A DNA stretch of 40,579 bases, taken from NCBI GenBank assembly GCA_945267035.1, contig CALYOS010000021.1, forward strand, positions 1-40,579, read 5' to 3'. Source of the stretch: an uncultured Neisseriaceae bacterium. GTDB lineage: Bacteria > Pseudomonadota > Gammaproteobacteria > Burkholderiales > Neisseriaceae. The position numbers and the translations under genes are program-made. Shown here piece by piece: positions 24,921 through 34,969 of this stretch. The notes beneath the pieces were generated by a model that saw only the letters and a list, made by a program, of their open reading frames with translations, was not told the DNA's origin and ran no database searches. Numbering within the stretch: position 1 is the stretch's first letter; the number at the start of each line of letters is the position of its first letter.

Positions 24921-25190
24921 CTAAAAATCAAAATGATCCTGTGTCCACGGCATAGATACCGTGGGTTCAGCTTGTTGAATTTGCTGCTGTCTCATTTTAC
25001 GTAGACGCAACCGACATAAAGAGAGAACATAACGCTTTTGCGCTGCATTCATGCGTAGCCACAGTAAGCGTTCATTTCGACTTCTAAGACACCCCTTACA
25101 ATATCCCCGAAGATCACTTTCACACACTCCACGACAGGGATTTGGAATATCAAAAAATTCTAATTGCTCCACCCGTCTGCCCCTTTTCAT
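24921..25190 (-). CDS. DUF1289 family protein
   Basis: 89 residues with the DUF1289 signature: IPNPCRGVCESDLRGYCKGCLRSRNE, four Cys in C-x3-C-x8-C-x2-C order, followed by a W-x-x-M and a basic helix (RLRLRKMRQQQ). The Cys pattern suggests binding of a metal or Fe-S cluster, unproven for the family. The gene has the start at 25190 and precedes the EamA gene by 25 bases. DUF1289 proteins often neighbour transporter or oxidoreductase genes and have no known function. Confidence 0.88.
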   Translation of the reverse strand: MKRGRRVEQLEFFDIPNPCRGVCESDLRGYCKGCLRSRNERLLWLRMNAAQKRYVLSLCRLRLRKMRQQQIQQAEPTVSMPWTQDHFDF

Positions 25191-25350
25191 AATCTAGCTG
25201 TTGCCAAGCAAACAGCCTTGATGTCTTTTTTCGCACTCATGACAAGATAATGGGATCATCAAAACTGATTCAATTTATTATCTGACATCTTTGTATTGGC
25301 CACTTTTGCACCAATTCTATTCACGCTATATAGCCTGATTTTGCTAAAAA

Positions 25351-25380
25351 TTCCACAGAGCAGTATTAAAATGTTATAAT
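25351..25380 (+). promoter_or_regulatory. Extended -10 promoter of typA
   Basis: TGTTATAAT (25372-25380) is a TG-N-TATAAT extended -10, with TTCCAC at 25351-25356 as a weak -35 at 18-base spacing. It reads toward typA at 25432. Confidence 0.6.
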
Positions 25381-25431
25381 TCAAGGTTAACTTTTCAACT
25401 AAATACCAAACAGTTTAGGGTATATTTTCCC

Positions 25432-27246
25432 ATGAGTAAAAACATTCGTAATATCGCTATTATTGCACACGTCGACCATGGCAAAACCACTTTGGTGGAT
25501 CAATTGCTGCGCCAGTCCGGTACCTTCCGAGCTAATCAGCAGGTAGATGAGCGCGTGATGGACAGCAATGATCTGGAAAAAGAACGTGGCATTACCATTC
25601 TGGCGAAAAATACCGCCATTGAATATGAAGGATATCACATTAACATTGTCGATACGCCCGGACACGCCGATTTTGGTGGAGAAGTTGAACGTGTATTAGG
25701 CATGGTTGATTGTGTATTACTGCTGGTTGATGCACAGGAAGGTCCGATGCCACAAACCCGTTTTGTGACTAAAAAAGCACTTGCCTTGGGCTTAAAACCG
25801 ATTGTCGTGATCAACAAAATTGATAAACCTAGCGCACGTCCTAGCTGGGTTATTGATCAGACTTTTGAGCTATTTGACAAACTGGGTGCCACTGACGAAC
25901 AACTAGACTTCCCAATTGTTTACGCTTCTGGATTGTCTGGTTTTGCCAAACTGGATGAAAATGACGATTCCAGTGATATGCGCCCGCTTTTCGAAACCAT
26001 CTTGAAATATACGCCAGAACCAGCTGGTGATGCTGATCTGCCACTACAATTACAGATTTCTCAGCTTGATTATGACAATTATACTGGTCGGCTGGGTATT
26101 GGACGCATTTTAAATGGTCGCATCAAGCCTGGTCAGGTAGTGGCCATCATGAATGAAGATGAGCAGATCGGTCAGGGACGTATTAATCAATTATTGGGCT
26201 TTAAAGGTTTGGAACGTATTCCATTGGAAGAAGCAGAAGCTGGCGACATTGTGACTATCTCCGGCCTTGAAGACATCGGTATCGGTGTTACCATTGCCGA
26301 CCGTGATGAGCCAAAAGGTTTGCCGATGCTTAGCGTGGATGAGCCTACCTTAACCATGGACTTCATGGTCAATACCAGTCCATTAGCCGGTACTGAAGGT
26401 AAATTTGTTACCAGCCGTCAAATTCGCGAACGTCTGCAGAAAGAATTATTGACTAACGTAGCCTTGCGCGTTGAAGATACTGCTGACGCTGATGTTTTCC
26501 GCGTATCTGGTCGTGGTGAGTTGCATCTAACGATTTTAATTGAAAATATGCGCCGTGAAGGCTACGAGCTTGCAGTAGGTAAACCAAGAGTGGTATTCCG
26601 CGAAATCGACGGCGTAAAATGCGAACCGTATGAAAATCTGACTGTCGATGTGGAAGACACAACTCAGGGCGCAGTTATGGAAGAGTTGGGTCGTCGCCGT
26701 GGAGAGCTTACCAATATGGAAAGTGATGGTAAGGGTCGCACTCGTCTTGAATATCGCATTCCTGCTCGCGGATTGATTGGATTTCAGGGTGAATTTATGA
26801 CCATGACTCGTGGTCAAGGTTTGATGAGCCATGTATTCGACAACTATGCTCCAGTTAAAGCTGAAATCCCAGGACGTCGTAATGGTGTGTTGGTTTCGCA
26901 GGAACAAGGCGATGCTGTAGCTTACGCTTTATGGAATTTGGAAGATCGTGGTCGTATGTTCATTAATCCAGGTGAAAAAATTTACGAAGGGATGATTATC
27001 GGTATTCATAGTCGTGATAATGATCTTGTGGTTAATCCATTAAAAGGTAAAAAACTCACCAATGTCCGTGCTTCCGGAACCGATGAGGCTGTGCGCCTCA
27101 CTCCGCCAGTATTAATGTCTCTGGAGGCAGCAGTCGAATTCATTGATGATGATGAACTGGTAGAAATTACCCCGCAAACGATTCGTTTACGCAAACGCTA
27201 TCTGACTGAGCAGGAACGGCGCAAACATTTCAAAAAACTTGATTAA
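25432..27246 (+). CDS. typA: Translational GTPase TypA/BipA
   Basis: Ribosome-binding GTPase of the EF-G family, needed for 50S assembly and growth in the cold or under stress. The 604 residues contain the G1 loop [10 protein letters not shown], the switch-[27 protein letters not shown], and NKIDKP, then domain II, domains III and V ([23 protein letters not shown]) and the TypA-specific C-terminal domain ([23 protein letters not shown] and [17 protein letters not shown]). It is well conserved and full length. A terminator-like hairpin follows. Confidence 0.98.
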   Translation: MSKNIRNIAIIAHVDHGKTTLVDQLLRQSGTFRANQQVDERVMDSNDLEKERGITILAKNTAIEYEGYHINIVDTPGHADFGGEVERVLGMVDCVLLLVDAQEGPMPQTRFVTKKALALGLKPIVVINKIDKPSARPSWVIDQTFELFDKLGATDEQLDFPIVYASGLSGFAKLDENDDSSDMRPLFETILKYTPEPAGDADLPLQLQISQLDYDNYTGRLGIGRILNGRIKPGQVVAIMNEDEQIGQGRINQLLGFKGLERIPLEEAEAGDIVTISGLEDIGIGVTIADRDEPKGLPMLSVDEPTLTMDFMVNTSPLAGTEGKFVTSRQIRERLQKELLTNVALRVEDTADADVFRVSGRGELHLTILIENMRREGYELAVGKPRVVFREIDGVKCEPYENLTVDVEDTTQGAVMEELGRRRGELTNMESDGKGRTRLEYRIPARGLIGFQGEFMTMTRGQGLMSHVFDNYAPVKAEIPGRRNGVLVSQEQGDAVAYALWNLEDRGRMFINPGEKIYEGMIIGIHSRDNDLVVNPLKGKKLTNVRASGTDEAVRLTPPVLMSLEAAVEFIDDDELVEITPQTIRLRKRYLTEQERRKHFKKLD

Positions 27247-27261
27247 ATTTAGTTTTAAGCT

Positions 27262-27296
27262 AACAGGTAGCTTAATTTAAGCTACCTGTTTGTTTG
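27262..27296 (+). terminator. Intrinsic terminator of typA
   Basis: AACAGGTAGCTT (27262-27273) pairs with AAGCTACCTGTT (27279-27290), with a TGTTTG tail. It lies 16 bases past the stop. Confidence 0.8.
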
Positions 27297-27497
27297 TAAT
27301 ATTGTTAATAATTTATCCTTTTATCATCGATTAACAAGCTTTGATCTTGGCTACGAGCATTTTTAACGATCAGCTTGCATCACAATTCCTCCAATCATCT
27401 ATTACAATAATTTGGCATTTCTTACCCATTTTCTTCTTGTGTTGCACCCTGAAATCCCCATTCTTCTGATTCTAATATTTTGAAGGATTTAAGCTTT

Positions 27498-27986
27498 ATG
27501 AATGCATTATTAGTTGCACTGGCTATCGTATTACTCTGTATCGGACTTTTAGGTACGATTATTCCTGCTTTACCAGGTCTTCCACTTATGTTTGGAGGCG
27601 CTTGGCTATTGGCTCTCAGCAGTAATTATCAAATTATGGGCGCACCGACATTAATCTCATTAGGCATACTAACCTTGTTTGGCTGTGTATTAGATTATCT
27701 GGCCGGCATGTTGGGAGCCAAACACAGCGGTGCCAGCAAACGCGCCATATGGGGTTCATTTATCGGTTCGATCATTGGCATGTTTTTCGCCTTGCCTGGC
27801 ATGTTATTGGGACCGATTATTGGCGCAGCCGTTGGTGAATTTATTGCGCGTCGCAATCTTGTGGCAGCCGGAAAGGTTAGTCTGGGTACTGTAATCGGTT
27901 TGGTGATTGGCGTTGTCGCCAAAATTGGCTGTGCTTTTGCCATGCTCATTACCATAGCAGTAATGTACCTAATCGCTTTATTTTAA
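27498..27986 (+). CDS. DUF456 inner-membrane protein
   Basis: A 162-residue hydrophobic protein of the DUF456 family with about five membrane segments: an N-terminal hairpin (NALLVALAIVLLCIGLLGTIIPALPGLPLMFGGAWLLAL) with the conserved PALPGLPL turn, then GCVLDYLAGMLGAKHSGASKRAIWGSFIGSIIGMFFALPG with the AxKxGASK block and the PGMLLGPIIGAAVGEF repeat-like glycine-rich helices. The start at 27498 is chosen because AAGGA (27483-27487) is correctly placed for it; the longer frame begins with TTG at 27480. Function unknown. Confidence 0.9.
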   Translation: MNALLVALAIVLLCIGLLGTIIPALPGLPLMFGGAWLLALSSNYQIMGAPTLISLGILTLFGCVLDYLAGMLGAKHSGASKRAIWGSFIGSIIGMFFALPGMLLGPIIGAAVGEFIARRNLVAAGKVSLGTVIGLVIGVVAKIGCAFAMLITIAVMYLIALF

Positions 27987-28123
27987 ATGACCAAAATCGA
28001 ATACATAGCTTTTAATTATTGTCCTTTTGAATAATATCCTATGCTTATCATTCTTGTGCAGACTTGTCTTATACCAGCTTGCCCATAAGTAAACCTTAAA
28101 TTGAGATTAATTTACTGTACATT

Positions 28124-31100
28124 ATGCCTTCTGAAACTGCTTTTCCATTACCACAAATCAAACAGACCGTTTGTTGGCCCAACTTAAGTGCTGGCAGCCT
28201 GACCCTATTATTGCGCCAGCATTTACCCACCAATCAAATCAAAATCATCCTGACTGCTGATACTGAACAAGCTATTCGCATGCAATCGGCATGGCAGTTT
28301 TTTGATCCCGCGGCAAGAGTGGTGTTTTTCCCCGATTGGGAAACACTTCCCTATGAACATTTTTCTCCTCATCAGGAATTGGTATCAGAACGGCTGAGTA
28401 CTTTATGGCAGCTAAAAAATGGCTTGGTGGATGTCTTATTATTGCCCTTGGCAACTGCTATGCAGAAAATCGCCCCACCATCCTTTATTTTAGGTCGGAC
28501 TTTCTGGCTTAAAACTGGGCAACAACTCGATGTCGATGCCTTAAAACATAGCTTGATTGAAGCGGGTTATAATCATGTTACCCATGTTGTGGCAACGGGT
28601 GAATTTGCCATGCGAGGAGGAATACTTGACCTATACCCGATGGGAAGTGAAACCCCTTTCCGCCTTGATCTGTTTGACAATGAAATAGACAGCATCAAAA
28701 CATTCGATGTAGACAGTCAGCGCACCTTAACCAGCGTGCAAGAAATCCGTCTACTGCCGGCACATGAATTCCCAACAGACAGCGATGCGCAGAAAATTTT
28801 CCGTAGTCGCTTCCGTGAAGAAATCAATAGTGATCCACGGCAAGCTACCGTTTATCAAGCGGTATCTGAAGGTCAGTTTGGTGCGGGGGTGGAGTACTAT
28901 TTACCCTTATTTTTTGAAGAAGATTGTGTCAGCATTTTTGATTATATTAGTCAGCAAGCAATATTGGTGTGCATTGGCGATATCCATGCCGAAGCGGCAC
29001 GCTTGTGGCAAGATGTAAAACAACGTTACATATTGGCGCAAGGTGATCCAGCTTATCCACCATTACCGCCGCAATATCTCTTTTTAAGTGAAGATGAGTT
29101 TGGTGCATTGATTAAACCATTTGCCAGATTGATACCGCAAATCAGTTCAGACACTGAATATGCGCTACCCGCTATCGCGGTAGACCGACAAGCAGATGAT
29201 CCTTTACACGCATTAAAAACCTTTCTACAGCAACAAGACGGGCGAACTTTGATCTGTGCAGAAAGTTTAGGTCGTCGAGAGACCATGCTGAACTTTATGC
29301 GTGAATACGGCTTACACCCAACAATTGTGCAAAATTGGGCCGACTTCCTCCATAGCTCTTCTACATTGTGTTTGACTACTGCACCATTAGCTGATGGCTT
29401 TCAGCTTCCGCAATCGCAATTAATCATCATTACTGAGGCAGATCTTTATCAGTATGTTGTACGCGGCCGACGTACCCGTCGTAAGCACAAGGCCGTTTCA
29501 GATGGCATGCTGCGTGATCTGGCAGAAATTAAAATTGGTGATCCCGTCGTCCATGAACAGCATGGTATAGGGCGTTATCAAGGGTTGGTCACCCTCGACT
29601 TAGGCGAAGGCATGTGTGAAATGATGCTTTTAGAATATGCCGAAGGTTCCCAGCTTTATGTTCCGGTATCTCAGCTACAACTTATTTCGCGTTATGCCGG
29701 CAATGCCCACGATAACGTTAGTCTACATAGACTGGGGCACGGAGCGTGGGATAAAGCGCGACATAAAGCAGCAGAAAAAGCACGTGACACTGCAGCGGAA
29801 CTATTAAATTTGTACGCGCAACGAGAAGCACAACAAGGATATCAATTCTCCCTAAACGAAATGGACTACCAAGCCTTTGCTCAGGGCTTTGGCTACGAAG
29901 AAACAGAAGATCAAGCAGCAGCCATTGCAGCTACCCTGAAAGATTTATGTGCTGAAAAACCCATGGATAGGCTGATATGTGGTGATGTCGGCTTTGGTAA
30001 AACCGAAGTCGCGTTACGCGCAGCATTTGTAGCCGCAATGGCGGGCAAACAAGTTGTGGTTTTGGCACCTACAACGTTACTGGTAGAGCAACATGCTCAG
30101 AATTTCACTGATCGGTTTGCCGATTTCCCAGTCAAAGTAGCGCAACTTTCTCGTTTCAATAGCAGTAAACAGACCCAAAACGTACTGGCAGGACTGGCCG
30201 ATGGCACCATCGATATCGTCATTGGCACTCATAAACTCGTGCAACCGGATGTGCATTTTAAAAACCTGGGTTTGGTTATTATCGACGAAGAACATCGTTT
30301 CGGTGTCCGTCAGAAAGAGCAATTAAAACGATTGCGCGCTAATGTCGACGTTTTAACCCTAACCGCCACCCCCATACCTCGCACCTTAAGTATGGCCTTA
30401 GAAGGTCTGCGCGATTTTTCATTAATAACCACTGCACCCAGCCGCCGGCTGGCAGTCAAAACTTTTGTTCGACCAGTAAGCGATGGTTTGATTCGTGAAG
30501 CGGTGATGCGCGAATTGAAGCGTGGCGGACAAGTTTTTTTCCTGCACAACGAAGTAGCCACTATTGCCAATACTTATGAAAAGCTAACAGAACTATTGCC
30601 AGAGGCTCGTATAGGCATTGCCCACGGACAGTTACGCGAACGTGAGCTGGAACAAGTGATGCGTGACTTTTTGCAACAGCGATACAACATTCTACTTTGT
30701 TCAACCATTATCGAAACAGGTATTGACATTCCCAATGCCAACACCATCATTATCGAACGAGCCGATAAATTTGGTTTAGCGCAGTTGCATCAATTACGTG
30801 GTCGCGTTGGACGTTCTCATCATCAGGCTTATGCGTATTTACTCATTCCTGAATCGACCACTAAAGATGCCCAAAAACGACTGGAAGCAATCGAAATTGC
30901 CGATGACCTCGGTGCCGGCTTTACATTGGCGATGCAAGATCTGGAAATTCGCGGAGCGGGTGAAATACTAGGTGAAGGACAATCGGGAGAAATGATACAG
31001 GTTGGTTTCACCCTCTATACTGAAATGCTTAAACAGGCAGTGCGGAATCTGAAAAAAGGACGAGAGCCCGATCTTGATGCGCCACTAGGCATTACCAGCG

Positions 31101-31528
31101 AAATTAAATTGCACAGCCCTGCTTTATTACCTGAAAGCTATTGTGCCGATATTCATGCTCGCTTAGTGTTATATAAACGTTTAGCCAGCTGCGAAACCGA
31201 AGCTCAAATCGATGAAATTCATGAAGAGCTGATTGATCGCTTTGGTCTACCAGAACCGGCTGTCTCAACCTTAATTGCCAGCCATCACCTACGCATTCAA
31301 GCTACAGCACTTGGTATTGATGCCATTGATGCCAGCAACGAAGCCATCATCTTCACATTTGGAAAGCATCATCAAATTAATCCGGCCACCATCGTCTCAA
31401 TGATGCAAAGCGATAAAAATTATCGTCTTGTTGGTGCGGATAAATTACGCGTGACTATTGCTATTGAAGATGTTATGCAACGTGTGCAGGTTATCAAAAA
31501 TATCATGAAACAACTAAGCGTTGAGTAA
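28124..31528 (+). CDS. mfd: Transcription-repair coupling factor Mfd
   Basis: ATP-driven translocase that removes RNA polymerase stalled at DNA damage and recruits UvrA. The 1134 residues show the UvrB-like N-terminal part with the UvrA contact region (RVVFFPDWETLPYEHFSPHQELVSERLSTL), the RNA-polymerase-interacting CarD-like domain (KIGDPVVHEQHGIGRYQGLVTL), then the RecG-like helicase: Walker A GDVGFGKTE near residue 621, DEEH near 721, ATPIPRTL, TGIDIPNANT, QLRGRVGRSHHQAYAY, and the TRCF C-terminal domain. The start at 28124 gives the usual length. A long hairpin follows the stop. Confidence 0.98.
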   Translation: MPSETAFPLPQIKQTVCWPNLSAGSLTLLLRQHLPTNQIKIILTADTEQAIRMQSAWQFFDPAARVVFFPDWETLPYEHFSPHQELVSERLSTLWQLKNGLVDVLLLPLATAMQKIAPPSFILGRTFWLKTGQQLDVDALKHSLIEAGYNHVTHVVATGEFAMRGGILDLYPMGSETPFRLDLFDNEIDSIKTFDVDSQRTLTSVQEIRLLPAHEFPTDSDAQKIFRSRFREEINSDPRQATVYQAVSEGQFGAGVEYYLPLFFEEDCVSIFDYISQQAILVCIGDIHAEAARLWQDVKQRYILAQGDPAYPPLPPQYLFLSEDEFGALIKPFARLIPQISSDTEYALPAIAVDRQADDPLHALKTFLQQQDGRTLICAESLGRRETMLNFMREYGLHPTIVQNWADFLHSSSTLCLTTAPLADGFQLPQSQLIIITEADLYQYVVRGRRTRRKHKAVSDGMLRDLAEIKIGDPVVHEQHGIGRYQGLVTLDLGEGMCEMMLLEYAEGSQLYVPVSQLQLISRYAGNAHDNVSLHRLGHGAWDKARHKAAEKARDTAAELLNLYAQREAQQGYQFSLNEMDYQAFAQGFGYEETEDQAAAIAATLKDLCAEKPMDRLICGDVGFGKTEVALRAAFVAAMAGKQVVVLAPTTLLVEQHAQNFTDRFADFPVKVAQLSRFNSSKQTQNVLAGLADGTIDIVIGTHKLVQPDVHFKNLGLVIIDEEHRFGVRQKEQLKRLRANVDVLTLTATPIPRTLSMALEGLRDFSLITTAPSRRLAVKTFVRPVSDGLIREAVMRELKRGGQVFFLHNEVATIANTYEKLTELLPEARIGIAHGQLRERELEQVMRDFLQQRYNILLCSTIIETGIDIPNANTIIIERADKFGLAQLHQLRGRVGRSHHQAYAYLLIPESTTKDAQKRLEAIEIADDLGAGFTLAMQDLEIRGAGEILGEGQSGEMIQVGFTLYTEMLKQAVRNLKKGREPDLDAPLGITSEIKLHSPALLPESYCADIHARLVLYKRLASCETEAQIDEIHEELIDRFGLPEPAVSTLIASHHLRIQATALGIDAIDASNEAIIFTFGKHHQINPATIVSMMQSDKNYRLVGADKLRVTIAIEDVMQRVQVIKNIMKQLSVE

Positions 31529-31547
31529 TAGCAACAATATACTAAAA

Positions 31548-31598
31548 CATGGTTAGACTCAATCTGAGCAGAAGTCATTCTGCTCAGAATTAGCCATG
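31548..31598. terminator. Long hairpin downstream of mfd
   Basis: An inner 11-bp stem TCTGAGCAGAA/TTCTGCTCAGA (31563-31573, 31578-31588) with an outer CATGGTTA/TAGCCATG arm (31548-31555, 31591-31598). No clear T tail, so termination may be Rho-assisted. Confidence 0.6.
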
Positions 31599-31739
31599 TA
31601 TCACAATATTAATGTCTCTTAAAACCAATACTCTAGCTTAGATGCGTGCCTTATACTTTTAATCATTGTCAAAAATGCTAAACTACATGATTTGGCAGAG
31701 ATTGCTTAGCATAAGCATCTAATGGGTTTAATCACCTAA

Positions 31740-32435
31740 TCAACCAAACTGAAACAACTGTTGACCATATTGGCTTAACCACATTTTTGCCGGCTTAATT
31801 TCCGTTGTATACCTTGCCACCAAAGACCAGAATGCCGCACCGTGATTAGGATGTTGAATATGGCTTAACTCATGAATACAGATATAATCAATGACATGAT
31901 CTGGTGCACCAATCAAGCGCCAATTCAAGCGAATACCCGTGCGACTACGACATACGCCCCAAAACGTTTTCGCCTGACTCAAGGCAACAGCTTTAGGCTC
32001 AAGTTGCATTATTCTAGACCAATGATGCAACCGTTCAATTAATACCGATTGAGCCTGCATCCTTAACCAATTAACCATTAATTCCCGTTGTTGGGCAGTA
32101 GACAAATTGGGCAAGGAAAATCCCTTAAGCGGATGCCAAACAATTTTATCACCTTGGCTAATAGCATAAGTATAGCTTTGTCCACGGAACCAAATCTTTT
32201 GTGGCATGTCTACTCTTGCTTGTTGTGCCTGCCAAGCCTGCTGCCAAAAATGCGAAAACTTCGCTTCATTAACCGTCAACCAATGCTGTAATTTAGCTAA
32301 GGTCACAGATGGTGGTGCACTGATTCTTACCTGACCTAGATGGTCTACCCGCAAAATAATATTCTTTTGCGCAGTGCGTCTAAGCTTAAGCTCAAACTGC
32401 CACCCATGACTGGTTGTATATTTTATTAAAGACAT
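31740..32435 (-). CDS. YgjP-like zinc metallopeptidase-fold protein
   Basis: A 231-residue member of the YgjP (DUF45, M48-like) family. The signature is HELSHIQH (188-195) with the zinc ligands H188 and H192, the base E189, and H198 in HPNHGAAFWSLV as the third ligand. Upstream are TFWGVCRSRTGIRLNWRLI and IRLNW-type strands typical of the family. Members are described as metal-dependent hydrolases; E. coli YgjP has been reported as a UTP pyrophosphatase, so the true substrate is uncertain. It is next to the plsC/gmhB/glyS block in the same orientation. Confidence 0.9.
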   Translation of the reverse strand: MSLIKYTTSHGWQFELKLRRTAQKNIILRVDHLGQVRISAPPSVTLAKLQHWLTVNEAKFSHFWQQAWQAQQARVDMPQKIWFRGQSYTYAISQGDKIVWHPLKGFSLPNLSTAQQRELMVNWLRMQAQSVLIERLHHWSRIMQLEPKAVALSQAKTFWGVCRSRTGIRLNWRLIGAPDHVIDYICIHELSHIQHPNHGAAFWSLVARYTTEIKPAKMWLSQYGQQLFQFG

Positions 32436-32914
32436 TTAATTACAATATGCTATAAACTACTAAGCTGAAATTTAAAACGAATATTGTGGCTTTAATCAAT
32501 CATCACCTATGCCAAATTAAAGTAGATCATTTTGAAGGTGAATATAGAATTCGGTAATATTTTATTCAATTAGTGCAAATAGAGCCCTAAAGACAAGATT
32601 ATTTCACTGCCCTTCTGAATTTTTGACACTGGGGATGAATACCTATTCACCCCCTATTACCATCTAATTAGGCTGGAAAATTAAACAAATCAAGATCAAT
32701 TTCTATGAAATTGATTATTGTCATACATTTACCCGTATATCATATTTATTTTAATCAGGTGCCCAAACTATTTTTTTTCAGCCCGCCATCAGATTAATCC
32801 ATCGATCAAAATGCCTTTGGATATTGCTTATAATCTGAATTGTTTTAGCCTATTAATTTAAGTTGAAAAATGCCAGCTATGCATTGGCGATCATAGCAAA
32901 CCCAGTGATCAAGA
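32436..32914. other. Spacer without recognisable gene
   Basis: AT-rich, no convincing frame on either strand. A small imperfect inverted repeat lies near 32692-32718. The promoter of the YgjP-like gene must lie at its left end. Confidence 0.55.
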
Positions 32915-33679
32915 TCAGTCTGAATGGTAAAGAGGTGTTGGATTTTGTCGATTCTGTGGCGCAAACGGTCCTACACCCTGAATTTTTATTTGTTCATTTT
33001 CAATCCAGTTTTCACACAGTTTAATCAGTTCTTCCGGCGTCGGGGCGGCATCGTAAGCGATAACTTTACCGATCACCATTGTAACTTTGCCTGGATATTT
33101 TAAAAAGGAATCTTTTGGCCAAAATTCACCGCTATTCAAAGCTATTGGTAATAAATTCATATGCAGATTTTGCGCCAAACGTGCTGCACCTTTCTTATAC
33201 AGACCACGATAGCCAGGCTTAATTCGTGTGCCCTCGGGAAATATACAGATAGATACTCCTTTAGCATGACAAATCTTGCCTTGACTAATAATCTGTTGAT
33301 TGGCTAATCGAGGTTTGCTCCGATCAATGCCAATCGTGCCCCGCCATTTTAAAGCCCAGCCAAAAATAGGAATCCAAAATAATTCACGTTTAGCGACGAA
33401 AGTTAGGTTAGGAAAAAAAGTCAGCATCGCCAAGGTTTCCCAGCCTGATTGATGTTTACAGCAGACAATCACCGCTTCATCTGGAATATTTTCCTGACCA
33501 AAAGCCTCATATTTCAAGCCAATAATTTTATCTAGCATCAGAAAAAGCGTTTTACCCCATACCGTTGTAGACCATGTCACCCCGTTTGGAAAGGCCATAG
33601 AAATAATAACCACCCAAATCCATATCAAACAAAAAATGCACAAACAAAACCAATAAATCAAATTTCTTAACAACAGCAT
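32915..33679 (-). CDS. 1-acyl-sn-glycerol-3-phosphate acyltransferase (PlsC/NlaB type)
   Basis: 254 residues from an ATG at 33679 that follows AAGGA by eight bases and overlaps the region just past the gmhB stop; the longer frame (33730) would overlap gmhB by some 50 bases. Two N-terminal hydrophobic stretches (about 6-30) anchor it to the membrane. The active-site motif is KHQSGWE (H76, E81), a known variant of NHxxxxD, and IFPEGTRIKPG is intact. It acylates lysophosphatidate. It is directly downstream of gmhB, as in Neisseria where nlaB is part of this cluster. Confidence 0.92.
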   Translation of the reverse strand: MLLLRNLIYWFCLCIFCLIWIWVVIISMAFPNGVTWSTTVWGKTLFLMLDKIIGLKYEAFGQENIPDEAVIVCCKHQSGWETLAMLTFFPNLTFVAKRELFWIPIFGWALKWRGTIGIDRSKPRLANQQIISQGKICHAKGVSICIFPEGTRIKPGYRGLYKKGAARLAQNLHMNLLPIALNSGEFWPKDSFLKYPGKVTMVIGKVIAYDAAPTPEELIKLCENWIENEQIKIQGVGPFAPQNRQNPTPLYHSD

Positions 33680-33680
33680 G

Positions 33681-34259
33681 TTAACTTTCCTTAGCCGCCT
33701 TTTCATCTTGCATGCGAAAGAATTGAGCAAAATCCAGAAGATCGTCGTATACCTGCGTATCTTCTGGTAATTCCTGCATTTTCAATGTTTCCTTACCTTT
33801 GCCTGTTAACACCAGAACTGGATGACCGCCAATGGCTTCAATTGCTAGCATATCGCGCAACCCATCACCAACCAGCCACGTGTTTTCAGCTTTCATATGC
33901 AATCTTTCCAGAATATCAATTAACAACCCCGCCTTCGGTTTGCGACAATCACATTTAGCATTCATCGTATGCGGGCAGAACCAGATTCCAGTCAACCGAC
34001 CTCCAGCTTTTTGCACATGTTGATGCATCTTACTATGCACCTCATTGAGCTGCTGCATGGTTACGCGATTCAGACCAATTCCAGACATATTTTCTGCCAC
34101 CACCACCGTATAACCACTTTGAGTCAAAAAAGCAATAGCATCCATACTCCCAGGCAAGGGTTTCCATTGATCTGGATCCGTCACAGGTTCCTGATTCATG
34201 ACGTTAATTACCCCATCACGATCAAGAATAATCAATTTATTTTTTCCATTTAATGCCAT
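33681..34259 (-). CDS. gmhB: D-glycero-beta-D-manno-heptose-1,7-bisphosphate 7-phosphatase
   Basis: HAD-superfamily phosphatase in the pathway to ADP-heptose for the LPS/LOS core. The ATG at 34259 follows GAGGAA; the longer frame only adds a TTG start overlapping the previous gene. D13 and D15 (LDRDGVIN) are the nucleophile and acid. The zinc site is FCPH (C95, H97) with CDC (C103, C105), followed by RKPKAG with the conserved Lys, and WLVGDGLRDMLA. One oddity: motif II, normally TNQSG, reads ENMSG (56-60). The gene sits between an unknown gene and plsC, overlapping neither by more than a few bases, in one operon. Confidence 0.93.
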   Translation of the reverse strand: MALNGKNKLIILDRDGVINVMNQEPVTDPDQWKPLPGSMDAIAFLTQSGYTVVVAENMSGIGLNRVTMQQLNEVHSKMHQHVQKAGGRLTGIWFCPHTMNAKCDCRKPKAGLLIDILERLHMKAENTWLVGDGLRDMLAIEAIGGHPVLVLTGKGKETLKMQELPEDTQVYDDLLDFAQFFRMQDEKAAKES

Positions 34260-34270
34260 TGCTTTATTCC

Positions 34271-34720
34271 TCAAATATCAGAGCGCAAGCTTTGACGCCA
34301 CTCAAGCAAAGCGTGATCAAACACAGCATCTAATAAAACCTGCTTCGATGCACTGATTTCAACATGGTAAAAGCTGGGTAATTCTGGCGTATTTAATGCC
34401 TGAATATAGTCCTCCATAAAGCGACCATATCCCTCTTCCTCATCGTCATAATAAAACAAAGAAAAACGAAGCCCCTCTTCATTAAAGTCTCGATCTTCAA
34501 GACAGCCTGACATATGTTGCAACAAAAAATGGGCACCACTGATCTGCTGAGCTTTTAACGCATTTACATCGGTCGCTTCCAGCTCATTCCATTGTGGATT
34601 ATGTAAATCACGGCGCACAATCCACGACCAGTAATAACCCATATGTGTTGCTGCATGTTCCAAGCCTAACGAAGAAGGATAATCCTCTTCCGTATGAAAC
34701 ACTACACTATCCAAAATCAT
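34271..34720 (-). CDS. Conserved protein of unknown function
   Basis: A 149-residue soluble acidic protein. It has an N-terminal block EEDYPSSLGLEHAATHMGYYWSWIVRRDLHNPQW, a central QQISGAHFLLQHMSGCLEDRDFNEEGLRFSLFYYDDE and a conserved EEEGYGRFMEDYIQAL, then a C-terminal helix with W-R-Q-S. The aromatic, His-containing first block looks conserved, as in the short proteins found beside polymorphic-toxin or metabolic clusters, but I cannot give a family. It is the first gene of the unit followed by gmhB (12 bases) and plsC. Confidence 0.75.
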   Translation of the reverse strand: MILDSVVFHTEEDYPSSLGLEHAATHMGYYWSWIVRRDLHNPQWNELEATDVNALKAQQISGAHFLLQHMSGCLEDRDFNEEGLRFSLFYYDDEEEGYGRFMEDYIQALNTPELPSFYHVEISASKQVLLDAVFDHALLEWRQSLRSDI

Positions 34721-34969
34721 ATTAGGATAAATTCCTTACATTCTTAATAAAAAGGTTTGACTAGGTTATAGCAATAAAGCAAAGAATAACAGATAGTACG
34801 AAATTTTATAACATAAAATTATGTCCACATATTGAACTTGTACCATTGCATTTACATCGCTCATTTTCTTAGCAATAAGGTGACCAAATTTTATAATAAA
34901 AAAAGCAAATATAATTATAGACTTCTATAAACTTCTTATTTTAAAAAGTTTATTCATTTTTTTCCGTAC
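34721..34969. other. AT-rich spacer
   Basis: No coding frame. It holds the promoter region of the minus-strand gene at 34720, with no clear -35/-10 pair by eye. Confidence 0.4.
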
